From contig CALBKP010000055.1 in the NCBI GenBank assembly GCA_937895825.1, positions 1 to 23,739 of the forward strand: a DNA stretch of 23,739 bases, read 5' to 3'. Both the position numbers and the translations under genes were made by a program. Shown here piece by piece: positions 23,420 to 23,739 of this stretch. Each line of letters starts with the position of its first letter. Within the stretch, counting starts at the first letter, position 1. The notes below the pieces were generated by a model, which made no database searches, was not told where the DNA came from, and worked only from the letters and a program-made list of their open reading frames with translations. This stretch comes from an uncultured Alistipes sp. GTDB lineage: Bacteria; Bacteroidota; Bacteroidia; Bacteroidales; Rikenellaceae.

Positions 23420-23739
23420 TTAGATCGACAGCATCTTGACGATTTCTATATCGTGTGCTGTGATCGAGTGTTTGTGTGTCGTAGCTTTAGAGAATGGCAC
23501 ATATACCAGCTCGCCATTCTTGATGCCGATCATCACGTTACGTTGCCCCTCCATAAGTGCCATTATCGCCTGCGCTCCCATACGCGAAGCGAGGATACGG
23601 TCAACTGCCGTAGGTGAGCCACCACGCTGCAAGTGACCGAGGATGGTCACGCGTGCATCATACTCCGGAAACTCATCCTTTATACGCTGCGCCAATCCCA
23701 GAGCACCACCCGTCTCGGGATTCTCAGCAACAAGCACAA
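23420..23739 (-). CDS. pfkA: 6-phosphofructokinase, C-terminal part (5' end outside window)
   Basis: The frame runs off the right edge; only about 106 C-terminal residues are visible. The segment RVTILGHLQRGGSPTAVDRILASRMG is the hallmark of ATP-type (group A) phosphofructokinase, containing the conserved fructose-6-phosphate contacts His and Arg of GHxQRGG. The protein phosphorylates fructose 6-phosphate to fructose 1,6-bisphosphate in glycolysis. The upstream VLVAENPETGG corresponds to the VAEG loop, here with Asn in place of the usual Gly. Whether ATP or pyrophosphate is the donor depends on residues outside the window, though the motif form favours ATP. Upstream of, and probably co-transcribed with, the PfkB-family gene. 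Confidence 0.93.
   Translation of the reverse strand, partial: VLVAENPETGGALGLAQRIKDEFPEYDARVTILGHLQRGGSPTAVDRILASRMGAQAIMALMEGQRNVMIGIKNGELVYVPFSKATTHKHSITAHDIEIVKMLSI

Overview
The window looks like a chromosomal segment of a Bacteroidales bacterium, most likely Rikenellaceae/Alistipes-like (an inference from gene content, not from a marker gene). The support is: many lipoproteins with BACON-type domains and an acidic stretch right after the lipobox Cys (the Bacteroidota surface-export pattern); promoters of the Bacteroidota type (TAnnTTTG -7 box with an upstream TTG/TTTG) instead of the -35/-10 type; weak or absent Shine-Dalgarno sequences; and a futalosine-pathway menaquinone gene (mqnE).

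Layout. Positions 1-13926 are all on the minus strand. They hold a cluster of large modular lipoproteins: 1-1611 (cut by the window edge), 1961-4024, 4145-5182, 5616-7694, 7836-8939 and 11680-13926. They are built from near-identical signal peptides, one or two BACON domains (absent in two of them) and two to four copies of divergent ~110-140-residue all-beta modules that I do not recognise. A family 2 glycosyltransferase (8975-9868) and a different lipoprotein with an Fn3 domain and seven propeller-like repeats (10012-11412) sit inside the cluster. Most of the lipoproteins have their own promoter, and several have their own terminator, so the cluster is a set of separate transcription units, not one operon.

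From 14220 to 22245 everything is on the plus strand and tightly spaced: tgt (queuosine tRNA modification), an LptF/LptG-type permease, an MqnE-PASTA fusion, an RluD-type pseudouridine synthase, a YgiQ-type radical SAM protein and a small lipoprotein. One promoter is clear, just before tgt, and a strong hairpin at 22298-22328 closes the unit. Converging on it from the right edge are an adenosine-kinase-like PfkB protein (22370-23371) and the 3' part of pfkA (23420-23739).

The most unusual object is the 762-residue protein at 16493-18781. A complete aminofutalosine synthase is joined, without a stop, to a Thr/Lys/Pro-rich linker, one transmembrane helix and three PASTA domains. It would physically tether a cytosolic menaquinone enzyme to a periplasmic peptidoglycan-sensing module. 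Second in interest is the mosaic lipoprotein family. Its members look as if they exchange BACON and beta modules, and most are predicted to be surface displayed. No tRNA, rRNA, CRISPR array, IS element or phage gene was seen.
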